A DNA stretch of 64,000 bases from Bacteroidota bacterium (GTDB lineage: Bacteria > Bacteroidota > Ignavibacteria > Ignavibacteriales > Melioribacteraceae), in contig JAHISP010000026.1 of NCBI GenBank assembly GCA_018818165.1, positions 54,427 to 118,426 of the forward strand, given 5' to 3'. The stretch's first letter is position 1, and each line of letters opens with the position of its first letter. The translations under genes and the position numbers were made by a program. The notes below the pieces were generated by a model, which worked only from the letters and a program-made list of their open reading frames with translations, had not been told where the DNA came from and made no database searches. Below are positions 35,968-44,399 of this stretch, one piece after another.

Positions 35968-37577
35968 TGAAACATAAATTAGTTTGCATATCGCTTTTTT
36001 TATTACTTTCTTTCCAAGCAATTTTACTTGCGCAAGAAACTAAAATAATTATAGAAGGTGAGATTACTTATCTTTCATCAAAAAATGTATATGTAAAATT
36101 TAACAGTACAGAAGGGTTAGCAATTGGGGATACACTATTTTCAAAGATTAATGGAATTAAAGTACCAACAATTTTAGTTGAACATATTTCATCAACTTCG
36201 TGTGCTGGAAGCAAAATTGTTGAAACTACTTTTAATGTTGGTGATAAGGTTTATGCAAAAACTCTAAACGTTGTTCAAAAAGATACTGAAGTTGTTGAAA
36301 ATATTGAAGTAATTGACACTTCAAAAAATGCAATCAAAGAAGTTGACAAAAAAACCAAGAAGAAAAATATTGATGGCGATATTTATGGTCGGTTAGGAAT
36401 TTCTTCGTATTCCAATATTTCCAATATTTCTTCTTCCGATTTTGTAAGATGGCGTTATACTTTTTCGGCAAAATCAGATAATTTCTATTCGTCCAATTTT
36501 TCGTTCAATAGCTATATTTCGTTTAACTATCGTTCAACCGATTGGAGTTACATTAAAAATAATATTGGAGAGGCATTAAAAATATATTCATTATCCATAA
36601 AATATGCTTTTAATGAAAATCTTAGTTTAATGGTCGGACGCGATATAAACAGAAATACTTCCAATATTGGAGCAATTGATGGCATTCAGTTGACACAAAA
36701 GTTAAGTAATTTTGATTTTGGTATAGTTGCTGGTTCACGACCAGATTATTCGAATTATGGATTTAATTATAAATTGTTCGAATATGGTGGATTTATAAGT
36801 CATTCCGATGTTGTTGGCTTTGGAATAATGCAAAACTCATTGGCGGTATTTCAACAAACAAATGATTTCAAAACCGATAGACGATTTCTGTATTTCCAAC
36901 ATAGCAATAATATTGTTAAAGAAATAAGTACTTTTTTCTCAAGTGAAGTTGATTTGTATAAAAAGGAGCTAGGAATTAGTTCGTCAACATTTAGTTTAAC
37001 TGGGCTATATTTTTCATTAAGATATCGTCCATCAAGAATTATAAACTTAATCGCATCTTACGACGCAAGAAAAAATGTAATTTACTACGAAACATTCCAA
37101 ACTTATGCTGATAGTATTTATGAAAACGCAACTCGGCAAGGAGTTAGGTTTGGTGTTAATATTCGTCCATTTAGCAATTTGTATTTTAGTGCTAATTACG
37201 GATATCGATTTCAAGTTAATGATTTAAGGAAAACTCAAAATATTTCTGCAAATGCCACTTATTCAAACATTCCATTTGTTTATGGCTCGCTTGGAATTTC
37301 ATGGAATAATTTAACTACTTCTTATCTTGATGGAAACATTTACGGAATAAATTATTCTCGTGATTTATTTGAAAACCTACTTTATAGTAGTATAAGTTAT
37401 CGAATTATCAATTATAACTTTATAAACGGAACTCCAACCTTGCAGCAGCAAATAGTTGGAGTTGATTTAAGTTTAAGAATAATGAAACAATTATCAATTT
37501 CATTCAACTATGAAGGAACATTTGATGAAGCCTCAAGTTATTCAAGAATCTTTTTTAATATAACTAAAAGATTTTAA
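35964..37577 (+). CDS. Outer-membrane beta-barrel protein of the cytochrome operon
   Basis: From the ATG at 35964, which overlaps the giant cytochrome stop as ATGATGA, the protein has 537 residues; the frame is open further upstream, but only this start exposes the signal peptide (KLVCISLFLLLSFQAILLAQ). Residues about 25-120 form a small beta domain (TKIIIEGEITYLSSKNVYVKF...GLAIGDTLF). From about 145 onward, alternating amphipathic strands such as LKIYSLSIKYAFNENLSLMVGRD and FDFGIVAGSRPD continue to a terminal Phe (FFNITKRF), as expected of a porin-like barrel. It is the likely outer-membrane partner of the 20- and 70-heme cytochromes, forming a porin-cytochrome conduit. This role is inferred from context. 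Confidence 0.8.
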   Translation: MMKHKLVCISLFLLLSFQAILLAQETKIIIEGEITYLSSKNVYVKFNSTEGLAIGDTLFSKINGIKVPTILVEHISSTSCAGSKIVETTFNVGDKVYAKTLNVVQKDTEVVENIEVIDTSKNAIKEVDKKTKKKNIDGDIYGRLGISSYSNISNISSSDFVRWRYTFSAKSDNFYSSNFSFNSYISFNYRSTDWSYIKNNIGEALKIYSLSIKYAFNENLSLMVGRDINRNTSNIGAIDGIQLTQKLSNFDFGIVAGSRPDYSNYGFNYKLFEYGGFISHSDVVGFGIMQNSLAVFQQTNDFKTDRRFLYFQHSNNIVKEISTFFSSEVDLYKKELGISSSTFSLTGLYFSLRYRPSRIINLIASYDARKNVIYYETFQTYADSIYENATRQGVRFGVNIRPFSNLYFSANYGYRFQVNDLRKTQNISANATYSNIPFVYGSLGISWNNLTTSYLDGNIYGINYSRDLFENLLYSSISYRIINYNFINGTPTLQQQIVGVDLSLRIMKQLSISFNYEGTFDEASSYSRIFFNITKRF

Positions 37578-37579
37578 AA

Positions 37580-39091
37580 CTAAGGTCCATTTCCTTCGTG
37601 GCAATCTGCACAAAGAGCATCTTCCCAATCCTCTTTGGTAACGTCATTTCCAGGGTGTATAAATTCTAATCCATCACCAATAGAAGTTTTCACCATATTT
37701 TCTGGGGAACCTTGAGCATTTATCAAGTGGCAAAGGTTACAATCTTTGGAAATAATTTCACCAGTTTCAGCAACATGGTTTCCATCATGACATCTAAAAC
37801 AACCATTTGATTTTATATGTCCAATATTTATAGGATATTTGTCCCACCTGACTTGCATTTCAGGAAATATATTTTGAGAAAATGCTTTTTGTAATGCGGT
37901 TATAGATGATTCTAAAATAGTTGCTTTTTGTTCTATAATTTCTGGGTAATTCTCTTCGTAATACTCTGTGATTTTTTGTTTAATTTCACGCATTGCAATG
38001 CTTGTAGAATCATATTCGGCTGCACAAATTTCAATAGCAACCGATTTAATATTTGGTAAATCTTTTGAAACTAATCCAGCAGTAATTGCATTATTAATGA
38101 AAAATTCTGGAGCTCTATAATTATGCGATGGTCTGTTATGACAGTCAATACAATCCACTTCTCTAAGTTCAAAATTATTTAAATCGCTAGCTTCAATTTT
38201 ATTCTCCTGTAATTCGAAAATAATTTCTTTTCCAGATGCTTTATTTATATACTTAACCCATGGAATATCTTGTCTTTTATCATCAGTAGAAATATATTCG
38301 ATGCTTACATTTGGATTTATATGCCAATGAATTCCTTCTTCTAATCCTAAAGCACTAAATTTAGCACCAACTTTCATTTCAAGATTTATATCCCACTCGC
38401 TATTTTCTTCATCGCGTAAATAATGCCTTTCCATTCTAATTGAGCGAGAATAAAATTTCTCAGGCCAATGGCATTTTTCGCAAATATCACGAGCTGGTCT
38501 TAAGTTATGTATTGGAGTAGAAATAGGTTTTGGAACATCGTCTATAATGGTTTTATAAACTTGTCGCAAACCAGAAAGCTTTGAACGCATGTACCAATCA
38601 GCACCTTCGCCAACATGGCATTCGGCACATTTTACTCTTGCGTGAGGTGAGTTTTGATAAGCAGTATATTCTGGAATCATAATATTGTGACATGTTGTTC
38701 CACAAAATTCAACAGATTCGCTGTAATGAAATGCTTGATAACTTCCAAGAGCCGAAAGGAAAAGAAACAAAACAGTGCCTACAACAAAAATAAAAGCCGC
38801 ATTTCGGTGTTTTGCATTATTTAAGTCAATAAATGGAAGTGGTTTTTCTTTGGAGTTTTCACTTCCTAATTTTTTTCTTTTTCGCCACATTCCAATTGGA
38901 ATTAGAATTAATCCACTTATCAAAAATCCAGGCAAAATTATATAAATAATTAATCCTAAATAAGAACCGCCTTGATTAAATATAGTTGATAGGGCAAAGA
39001 GAAAGACCATCATAAAAAGGGTTATAATTGCAATTGTAGCGCCAATTATTGAAGTCCAGTTTTTTGTTGAATCTGGAAGGCTAAATCTCAT
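37580..39091 (-). CDS. NapC/NirT-family heptaheme inner-membrane cytochrome, ImcH-like
   Basis: The 503-residue protein has two N-terminal transmembrane helices (about 12-38 and 44-68), a basic linker, and a third helix (about 97-122). The NapC/NirT start motif ESVEFCGTTCHNIMIPEYTAYQNSPHARVKCAECH follows directly (split here: CGTTCH, then SPHARVKCAECH). Heme motifs are CGTTCH (wide CxxxCH), CAECH, CEKCH, CIDCH, CFRCH, CNLCH and CADCH, seven in all. Three helices, seven motifs and this size match the description of ImcH, the Geobacter quinol oxidase for high-potential extracellular acceptors. It likely draws electrons from menaquinol for the neighbouring periplasmic cytochromes. It converges on the barrel gene with two bases between. 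Confidence 0.88.
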   Translation of the reverse strand: MRFSLPDSTKNWTSIIGATIAIITLFMMVFLFALSTIFNQGGSYLGLIIYIILPGFLISGLILIPIGMWRKRKKLGSENSKEKPLPFIDLNNAKHRNAAFIFVVGTVLFLFLSALGSYQAFHYSESVEFCGTTCHNIMIPEYTAYQNSPHARVKCAECHVGEGADWYMRSKLSGLRQVYKTIIDDVPKPISTPIHNLRPARDICEKCHWPEKFYSRSIRMERHYLRDEENSEWDINLEMKVGAKFSALGLEEGIHWHINPNVSIEYISTDDKRQDIPWVKYINKASGKEIIFELQENKIEASDLNNFELREVDCIDCHNRPSHNYRAPEFFINNAITAGLVSKDLPNIKSVAIEICAAEYDSTSIAMREIKQKITEYYEENYPEIIEQKATILESSITALQKAFSQNIFPEMQVRWDKYPINIGHIKSNGCFRCHDGNHVAETGEIISKDCNLCHLINAQGSPENMVKTSIGDGLEFIHPGNDVTKEDWEDALCADCHEGNGP

Positions 39092-39218
39092 ATTTTACAC
39101 CGTAAATTGTTTTTTTTTGATATTTATAAAGATAAAGAAATATTGTGCTGAAAATACTCTAAAAATGAATTATGAAAAATTTTTAATATTTAATTAGGAC
39201 ACAAAAAACCACTTAAAA

Positions 39219-39836
39219 CTAAATATTAGTTTTCTTCAATTCCGAATATTTTTTAAGAATAGCATTTGACCCAACTCCTAAACTAATAATAGTTCTCATA
39301 GATTGGTCTAAAGGATAATCTATTTTAGTTAAGTATTCTGCCTTAATGTGGTATACAAATCCCGCTGTTGGTGCAGGTCCCGAAGGAACAAAAACTGTGT
39401 ACATTCCATTTTCATGTATATCTGTAATAAAAGCAGTTACCAAATTTCCACTCCCAAATAAATCAACAAGAGCAACGCCTCTAAACAAACTCTTTTTTGT
39501 ACCAAAAAGTTGAATAATTGTCTCTTTAATAATTTTATAGAAAGGAATTCGTTTAAGAAAATTGTCTTCAAAATATTTATGAGAAAATATTCCTAGTTTG
39601 GTTTTTACAAATAAACCAATTGCAAAACTGATTGCTAAAAGAATTACAACAGAAATTGAAGCAGAAAAAAGATAGTTTAGTTTTGCAGTTCGGATTATTA
39701 TGAAAGTAATAGGTTCAATTGCATCTAGTAAAAAGTTAAACACCCATTTGATAAGAAGTAGAGATACAATTAATGGCATTATTACTAAAAGACCACCAAA
39801 TAAAGTTGTTTGTAAAAAATATTTGATTTTTATCAC
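39219..39836 (-). CDS. DUF502-family membrane protein
   Basis: The 205-residue inner-membrane protein has two N-terminal hydrophobic segments (TTLFGGLLVIMPLIVSLLLIKW and FSASISVVILLAISFAIGLFV). A conserved soluble part follows, with SLFRGVALVDLF, TVFVPSGPAPTAGFVYHI and a terminal MRTIISLGVGS. These are characteristic of DUF502, a widespread family without an agreed function. It appears monocistronic. Downstream (37-39 kb side) lies the ImcH-like gene on the same strand, 127 bases away. Confidence 0.85.
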   Translation of the reverse strand: MIKIKYFLQTTLFGGLLVIMPLIVSLLLIKWVFNFLLDAIEPITFIIIRTAKLNYLFSASISVVILLAISFAIGLFVKTKLGIFSHKYFEDNFLKRIPFYKIIKETIIQLFGTKKSLFRGVALVDLFGSGNLVTAFITDIHENGMYTVFVPSGPAPTAGFVYHIKAEYLTKIDYPLDQSMRTIISLGVGSNAILKKYSELKKTNI

Positions 39837-40026
39837 TTTAACACCAAATTAATTAATAATTATCATTTCAAAATATATAAAGAAAATAGGAGAGACATAA
39901 AGGAAATCAGAGTATGTTTATAATTTGAACACTTATCTTGATAAGTTTAATGAGATTTCAACTAGGCAAATTATTTTAGTGACTTCTATCAAAGTGTTTT
40001 TATTTAAGCAGCTAAATTTGATTAGT

Positions 40027-40051
40027 AAAAAGAACCACCAAGAGGTGGTTC
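40027..40051 (-). terminator. Rho-independent terminator of the M23 peptidase unit
   Basis: On the minus strand GAACCACC-TCTT-GGTGGTTC forms a perfect 8-bp hairpin followed by TTTTT. It lies 160 bases after the M23 peptidase stop and 32 bases after the possible small ORF at 40084-40215. The rest of the 39837-40211 gap shows nothing else I can support. Confidence 0.8.
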
Positions 40052-40083
40052 TCATATAAAGAAAAAAGTATAGATATATGGAA

Positions 40084-40215
40084 TTACTTCAAAAGGACCA
40101 TATTCTTGTTTAAATGAATCTGATGATTAGTCAATTTCATGTGTTCATATTTAGAAGAAATTACTGATTGATAAGTACTCACAATTGAAAAAATTTCAGA
40201 GATATTTCCTTTCAT
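40084..40215 (-). CDS. Possible 43-residue ORF coupled to the M23 peptidase
   Basis: An ORF starts at an ATG that overlaps the M23 peptidase stop as ATGA (start 40215, stop TAA at 40084-40086) and ends just before the terminator. The predicted peptide begins MKGNISEIFSIV and ends NKNMVLLK. The tail resembles the last residues of T9SS sorting domains (KKMILLK type), so it could be the remnant of a lost sorting domain rather than a working gene. No family was recognised. Confidence 0.3.
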   Translation of the reverse strand: MKGNISEIFSIVSTYQSVISSKYEHMKLTNHQIHLNKNMVLLK

Positions 40216-41330
40216 TCAAAATTAACAATTGAATATTGCTCCATCATTGCATTGGTAACTATAGTTGGCGCAGTGGGGCCTGTTCCAAAATCGCCAACTT
40301 TTGTGTACTTCTTCAATACAAATGGGAGTCCATTAGAAAAAAGAACATCCGTTCCGTCTGTAATTTGAAAATGTAAGTGTGGGACATCAGAGTTTCCTGA
40401 ATTCCCCAACAACGCGATCGGATCACCTTCCTTAATCACATCGCCGGTATTAACCATAAATGAGTTTGGAACACAATGACAATAAAACGCGTAACGTCCT
40501 CCACCAATATCTAAGATCAAATAGTTGCCGCCGTATTCATCAATCGTATTAAGAGGTACATTGTGAGCATCACCGTTATTTTCAGGTCTACCGTCTTTTA
40601 TAGAAATTACAGTTCCATTAGCAACAGCATAAAGAGTGTCTTTATAATTAAAATAAGACTCATTTACTTTTGGATCTCCATTTAATATATCAGTCATTTC
40701 AGAATTCAACTTCAAATTATCGAATGCAAATCGTTCCCCCCGAGCAATTTTTCCATCAATAAAAAACAGCATATAAAAATGATAATCCATCGTTGACTGA
40801 TTTATGAATGCCCAATTATTTCCTTTTACAGGAGAGGAAATAACCAATGGGCTTTCACTTAAGCGGGGAGAAAAAGAGCCGCCTTCAACAGCAACATCTT
40901 TGTTCTGCACGGTATCTCTAAACATAAAACTGTGGGAAACTTTTATCGGCTTTGCTTGCGCTAATGGTATGGGAAGTTGTATTGATAGATAGTAATTTGA
41001 GATATTATCATAAGTAACAAAAGGATTTTGCCCCAGGGGATCTTTAAAAATAAACGGCAATTCAGATTGATTAATTGTCAGTAATTCAGTTTTTGAGTTA
41101 TCATCTAAGACAACTATCTGTTGAAGTTTGAGTCCGTCTTTTTCCCATTCCCATGTTTTTAAAGTGTATGGTATGCGATAATACATTTCAGTTTGAAAAG
41201 GGATATCATTGATAACCACTTCAATTTTTTCTACTGGAGTTGGAATCGGCTCAACCGGATTGTCTTTTTTACACCCCGCAAAAATGAAACCGATTATTAA
41301 AGCAACGGTAATGATTGTTCTGTTTTTCAT
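40212..41330 (-). CDS. M23-family metallopeptidase-like lipoprotein
   Basis: The 372-residue exported protein starts with a lipoprotein signal (LIIGFIFAGCKKDNPVEP, Cys20). The C-terminal third (about 215-345) is an M23/LytM-type domain: DTLYAVANGTVISI, GGNYLILDIGGGRYAFYCH, GDVIKEGDPIALLGNSGNS and the zinc-binding PHLHFQITDG. Family members cut peptidoglycan or other glycine-rich peptides. The N-terminal beta-rich part is unassigned. The tether after the lipobox (KKDNPVEP) resembles those of the neighbouring C45 and serine hydrolase lipoproteins, suggesting that these proteins share a localisation route. Confidence 0.85.
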   Translation of the reverse strand: MKNRTIITVALIIGFIFAGCKKDNPVEPIPTPVEKIEVVINDIPFQTEMYYRIPYTLKTWEWEKDGLKLQQIVVLDDNSKTELLTINQSELPFIFKDPLGQNPFVTYDNISNYYLSIQLPIPLAQAKPIKVSHSFMFRDTVQNKDVAVEGGSFSPRLSESPLVISSPVKGNNWAFINQSTMDYHFYMLFFIDGKIARGERFAFDNLKLNSEMTDILNGDPKVNESYFNYKDTLYAVANGTVISIKDGRPENNGDAHNVPLNTIDEYGGNYLILDIGGGRYAFYCHCVPNSFMVNTGDVIKEGDPIALLGNSGNSDVPHLHFQITDGTDVLFSNGLPFVLKKYTKVGDFGTGPTAPTIVTNAMMEQYSIVNFE

Positions 41331-41407
41331 TGATCTATCCTTTTAGTTTGTTATTGTATAGAGTTTATTATATAGATAAAAATTAATTTTAAATAATTCG
41401 CTATTTC

Positions 41408-42583
41408 TTAAAATCGAAGAGTCTTGTAATATCCATAGCATGGATTTCCTTTATAAAGCCGCCATGATTTATCTTGAAAATCAAAGATTGAACTGGAAAC
41501 TGTTTGTGCGTTTTCACTATGTGTGCAAACATAGTTTGGGTAACCATCATGGTTGGAAAGCCAGCTAACCATTTTATCCGGATTTACTTGATCGATCTTA
41601 TTCTTATACTCTTCCGCATACGCAGATAAAATTTCATAACGGGCATACGTGGTTCCGTCGGGAGATTGAGGTAAATTCAACATAGTTGGGAGAATCAGAT
41701 GATTTGTATGAACATAAAATCCGTTCAGTTCTTTTGATTCTGAAGCGCCTGTGGTAAACTCAACTGCATGGATCTTGTTTTCTGTAAAAGAACCAACTTG
41801 ATAGTGTTCGGCATAACCAGAAGGAAGCTTTAATGCGGCAACAGCATCCGTAAGATTTTCCTTATCTAATATTGAACGTGCTAGAAACATCCATGGTGCG
41901 CTATCATTTACTTCCAAGGATGATATAAAGTTGCCCGTTTCAACTAATCCAGCTTCATTCATTCCTGGGGGTATCCCAAATATTAATCCTGGATAGTTTA
42001 GTCCAATAAATGTGGGCTTCCCCGGAACAGATACTTTAACAACATACATTAAGTCCGCCATCTTTTTGTCAAAATCCTCGTTATGCGCCATTATAGTTCT
42101 AGTACTGCTTGAGTATGATATATCAGAACATCCGAAGTGAGGGATCTTTATTGGTATATTTCCTCCGCTTGTTGCATGTCGTATCATTATTTCCATAATA
42201 AGATTAAAACACATTACTGTTCTAAAAGGAATTCCTATACCATCAGCCATCCCCTTTAATTCATCGATATATTCCGGGAAGTGTTCAATTGCAGCATTGT
42301 AAAAGGGGTTAAAATATTTATCCGGTTCGGAATCTGCCAGACCAACTATAAACTGAATTGTTTCATTTTGCCTTCTGAAATTTTCCTCAAAAATCGGTTT
42401 AAAAAACTCACCCGTTTTCTTCCCAACGTCATAATTTGTTCCTGACACCTCCAAATATGGGAACGGCGGCAGTTCTGATTGTTCAACCGGTGCTACCGGA
42501 TTGTCATCTTTAGAACATCCAAAAGGTAAAGATAAACCTGCAACAGCAAGTGAACTAGTTTTCAAAAAGTCTTTTCGGTTCAT
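41408..42583 (-). CDS. C45-family (acyl-CoA:6-APA acyltransferase-like) lipoprotein, copy 1
   Basis: From the ATG at 42583 the protein has 391 residues and a lipoprotein signal (SSLAVAGLSLPFGCSKDD, Cys23); a longer frame from 42616 adds 11 residues before it. The mature part is a C45/AAT-type N-terminal-nucleophile hydrolase. FGCSDISYSSSTRTIMAHNEDF contains the Gly-Cys self-cleavage site with the likely nucleophile Cys152, followed by the family HNEDF stretch, PGLIFGIPPGMNEAGLV, and a C-terminal SNHDGYPNYVCTH segment. Such enzymes hydrolyse or transfer acyl groups on amides; the substrate here is unknown. It is a paralogue of the gene at 44400-45620. Confidence 0.85.
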   Translation of the reverse strand: MNRKDFLKTSSLAVAGLSLPFGCSKDDNPVAPVEQSELPPFPYLEVSGTNYDVGKKTGEFFKPIFEENFRRQNETIQFIVGLADSEPDKYFNPFYNAAIEHFPEYIDELKGMADGIGIPFRTVMCFNLIMEIMIRHATSGGNIPIKIPHFGCSDISYSSSTRTIMAHNEDFDKKMADLMYVVKVSVPGKPTFIGLNYPGLIFGIPPGMNEAGLVETGNFISSLEVNDSAPWMFLARSILDKENLTDAVAALKLPSGYAEHYQVGSFTENKIHAVEFTTGASESKELNGFYVHTNHLILPTMLNLPQSPDGTTYARYEILSAYAEEYKNKIDQVNPDKMVSWLSNHDGYPNYVCTHSENAQTVSSSIFDFQDKSWRLYKGNPCYGYYKTLRF

Positions 42584-42638
42584 TTTTATTCTCCAATAAG
42601 TTTCTGATAATTTCAATTCATTTTTTTGGGGAAATCGT

Positions 42639-44381
42639 TTATTTATTTAAGATCATTTTTATTACGTGTTGAAAAGTGCCACACCTCAATTGCACGAAAT
42701 AAACTCCTCCGGCTAAACCGGCAGCATCCAATTTTATTTCGTAAGTTCCACTTTCCTGGAATTCATTTATTAAAATTTTAACTTCCTGTCCTAAAACATC
42801 AAATAGTTTTAGTGTTACTAAACCATTTTCTGCAAGCTGATACTTTATGTTTGTTGTTGGGTTGAACGGGTTGGGATAATTTTGATAAAGATTAAAATCA
42901 CTTACAGCTATTGCTTCGTGTTTATCTTCAATATTTACAAGTGTGGCAAGATGATCGACGGCATACTCCAGTTCGTAATCGATATTTTGTAAAAACATTT
43001 TATCAATCACTTCATCATTAAGCGGCGGACGAAAATCGGGCATTACACCGCCAATCATATTTTCATCGCTGTCCACCTGTATGTTTTGATTTTCATCTAA
43101 TGACCTTCCGTGAGGAAACCCTACAGCTAAGGGATTAGGAAAATCCGACAGCCAAATTGCTTGGTCAAAATCAATTATTCCAAAAGAGCCCTGACTGCCG
43201 CATAAACTCACGACATTACAATTGGGCAATTTTTGAAGCGCCATCGCTACACCTTCACCTGAACTTATTTGACGCGTGCTGTTCATTACCACAATTGGCT
43301 TGTTAAAATGCAGCTCGGTAGGCTCAATAAACCACGAACCCTGCGGATAGTTCGTGTTTATATAAGGTTCACCGGTTTGACTGTTAATATGAGGGAGAAA
43401 ATCGGGATAAATTTCAAATTGTCCTGAGGTAGGATTATAGAAACTAATATATTCATAAAGTGTTGTGTCTGAATAAAAGAAACCGGATAGTGCCGCAGCA
43501 AGAAAGTCTTCACCCCCTTCATTTATTCTCAAATCTAAAACGATGCCCGGCACATTTTCATTTATAAAATAACTTATCGCTTCAGCAAATCCGGAGTAAA
43601 TTTCGGCTATTGATGAATCACTCCCACCGAGTGAAGTTAATCTTAGATATCCGAAACCGCTTGGCTGCAATTTTTCGTAAGAAACATATGGCAAAGTATC
43701 GCGCGAACAATTCAAAGAAGTTTTATTTAAAGTCTCATAATTGTCGTCGACTGCAGAAAGTAAAACTGTTTGTGGAGTTGTACTGCCGCGGTTCAAAAAC
43801 TTCACTTTTATTGTATCACCAACCGTCGCGCGACCAATAAAACGAAATTGATTTAACTTTTTTCCCTCTGATGTTGCAGGAATCGATTCGGCAAATAGCG
43901 TTGAAACAGTATCAAGGACAGAATTGATTTCCTGACCATTTATTTCTAAAATTTTTGCGCCGAACTGCATCCCGGCTAATGCCGCCGGCGAGTCATCTGC
44001 TATTAATCGTGTAACTATGTCGCCATTGTCTAATTCAATTAAAGCAAATCCATAACTACCTCCTATCTTCCGGTATTTAAATTCTTCCATTTTATCCCAC
44101 CATCCGAGAAGCATTACATGTCCATCAGGTATGGTAAATAAATATTGTCTTACGGCAGAATAAAAAGCAATGGAGTCGTTTGTTGTTTGGGCGGCTGCAA
44201 TTTTTGGCTGAAATTCGTTGTATAAATTATTCCAGTTTATTCCTTTCCATTCAGTAAAAGCGTAATAAACGGACAGCTTATTATGCATTGAATCAAAAGC
44301 CGCAGTAAAGGTTAATGATTGAGATTTTACATTTGTCGAAGCAAGCAGCACAATGATTAAAAACAATACAACTTTTTTCAT
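42639..44381 (-). CDS. S41-family peptidase with T9SS sorting domain
   Basis: The 580-residue exported protein has a signal peptide (VVLFLIIVLLASTNVKS). A PDZ-like segment covers about 105-160 (DDSPAALAGMQFGAKILEING). The S41 tail-specific protease core (about 225-400) contains GFGYLRLTSLGG, GIVLDLRINEGG and the probable catalytic Ser in NSTRQISSGEGVAMAL. A type IX secretion sorting domain follows from NYPNPFNPTTNIKYQL to the end (HVIKMILNK). It should be a secreted or surface protease. It sits between two C45 paralogues on the same strand with gaps of 18 and about 55 bases, so the three are probably cotranscribed. Confidence 0.9.
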   Translation of the reverse strand: MKKVVLFLIIVLLASTNVKSQSLTFTAAFDSMHNKLSVYYAFTEWKGINWNNLYNEFQPKIAAAQTTNDSIAFYSAVRQYLFTIPDGHVMLLGWWDKMEEFKYRKIGGSYGFALIELDNGDIVTRLIADDSPAALAGMQFGAKILEINGQEINSVLDTVSTLFAESIPATSEGKKLNQFRFIGRATVGDTIKVKFLNRGSTTPQTVLLSAVDDNYETLNKTSLNCSRDTLPYVSYEKLQPSGFGYLRLTSLGGSDSSIAEIYSGFAEAISYFINENVPGIVLDLRINEGGEDFLAAALSGFFYSDTTLYEYISFYNPTSGQFEIYPDFLPHINSQTGEPYINTNYPQGSWFIEPTELHFNKPIVVMNSTRQISSGEGVAMALQKLPNCNVVSLCGSQGSFGIIDFDQAIWLSDFPNPLAVGFPHGRSLDENQNIQVDSDENMIGGVMPDFRPPLNDEVIDKMFLQNIDYELEYAVDHLATLVNIEDKHEAIAVSDFNLYQNYPNPFNPTTNIKYQLAENGLVTLKLFDVLGQEVKILINEFQESGTYEIKLDAAGLAGGVYFVQLRCGTFQHVIKMILNK

Positions 44382-44399
44382 ATGAATACTCCTTCTTCT

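Noticed and set aside
40084..40110. T9SS sorting domain at the end of the M23 peptidase
   Set aside because: Only the last few residues are similar, and no NYPNPFNP start or beta-sandwich body is present in any frame.
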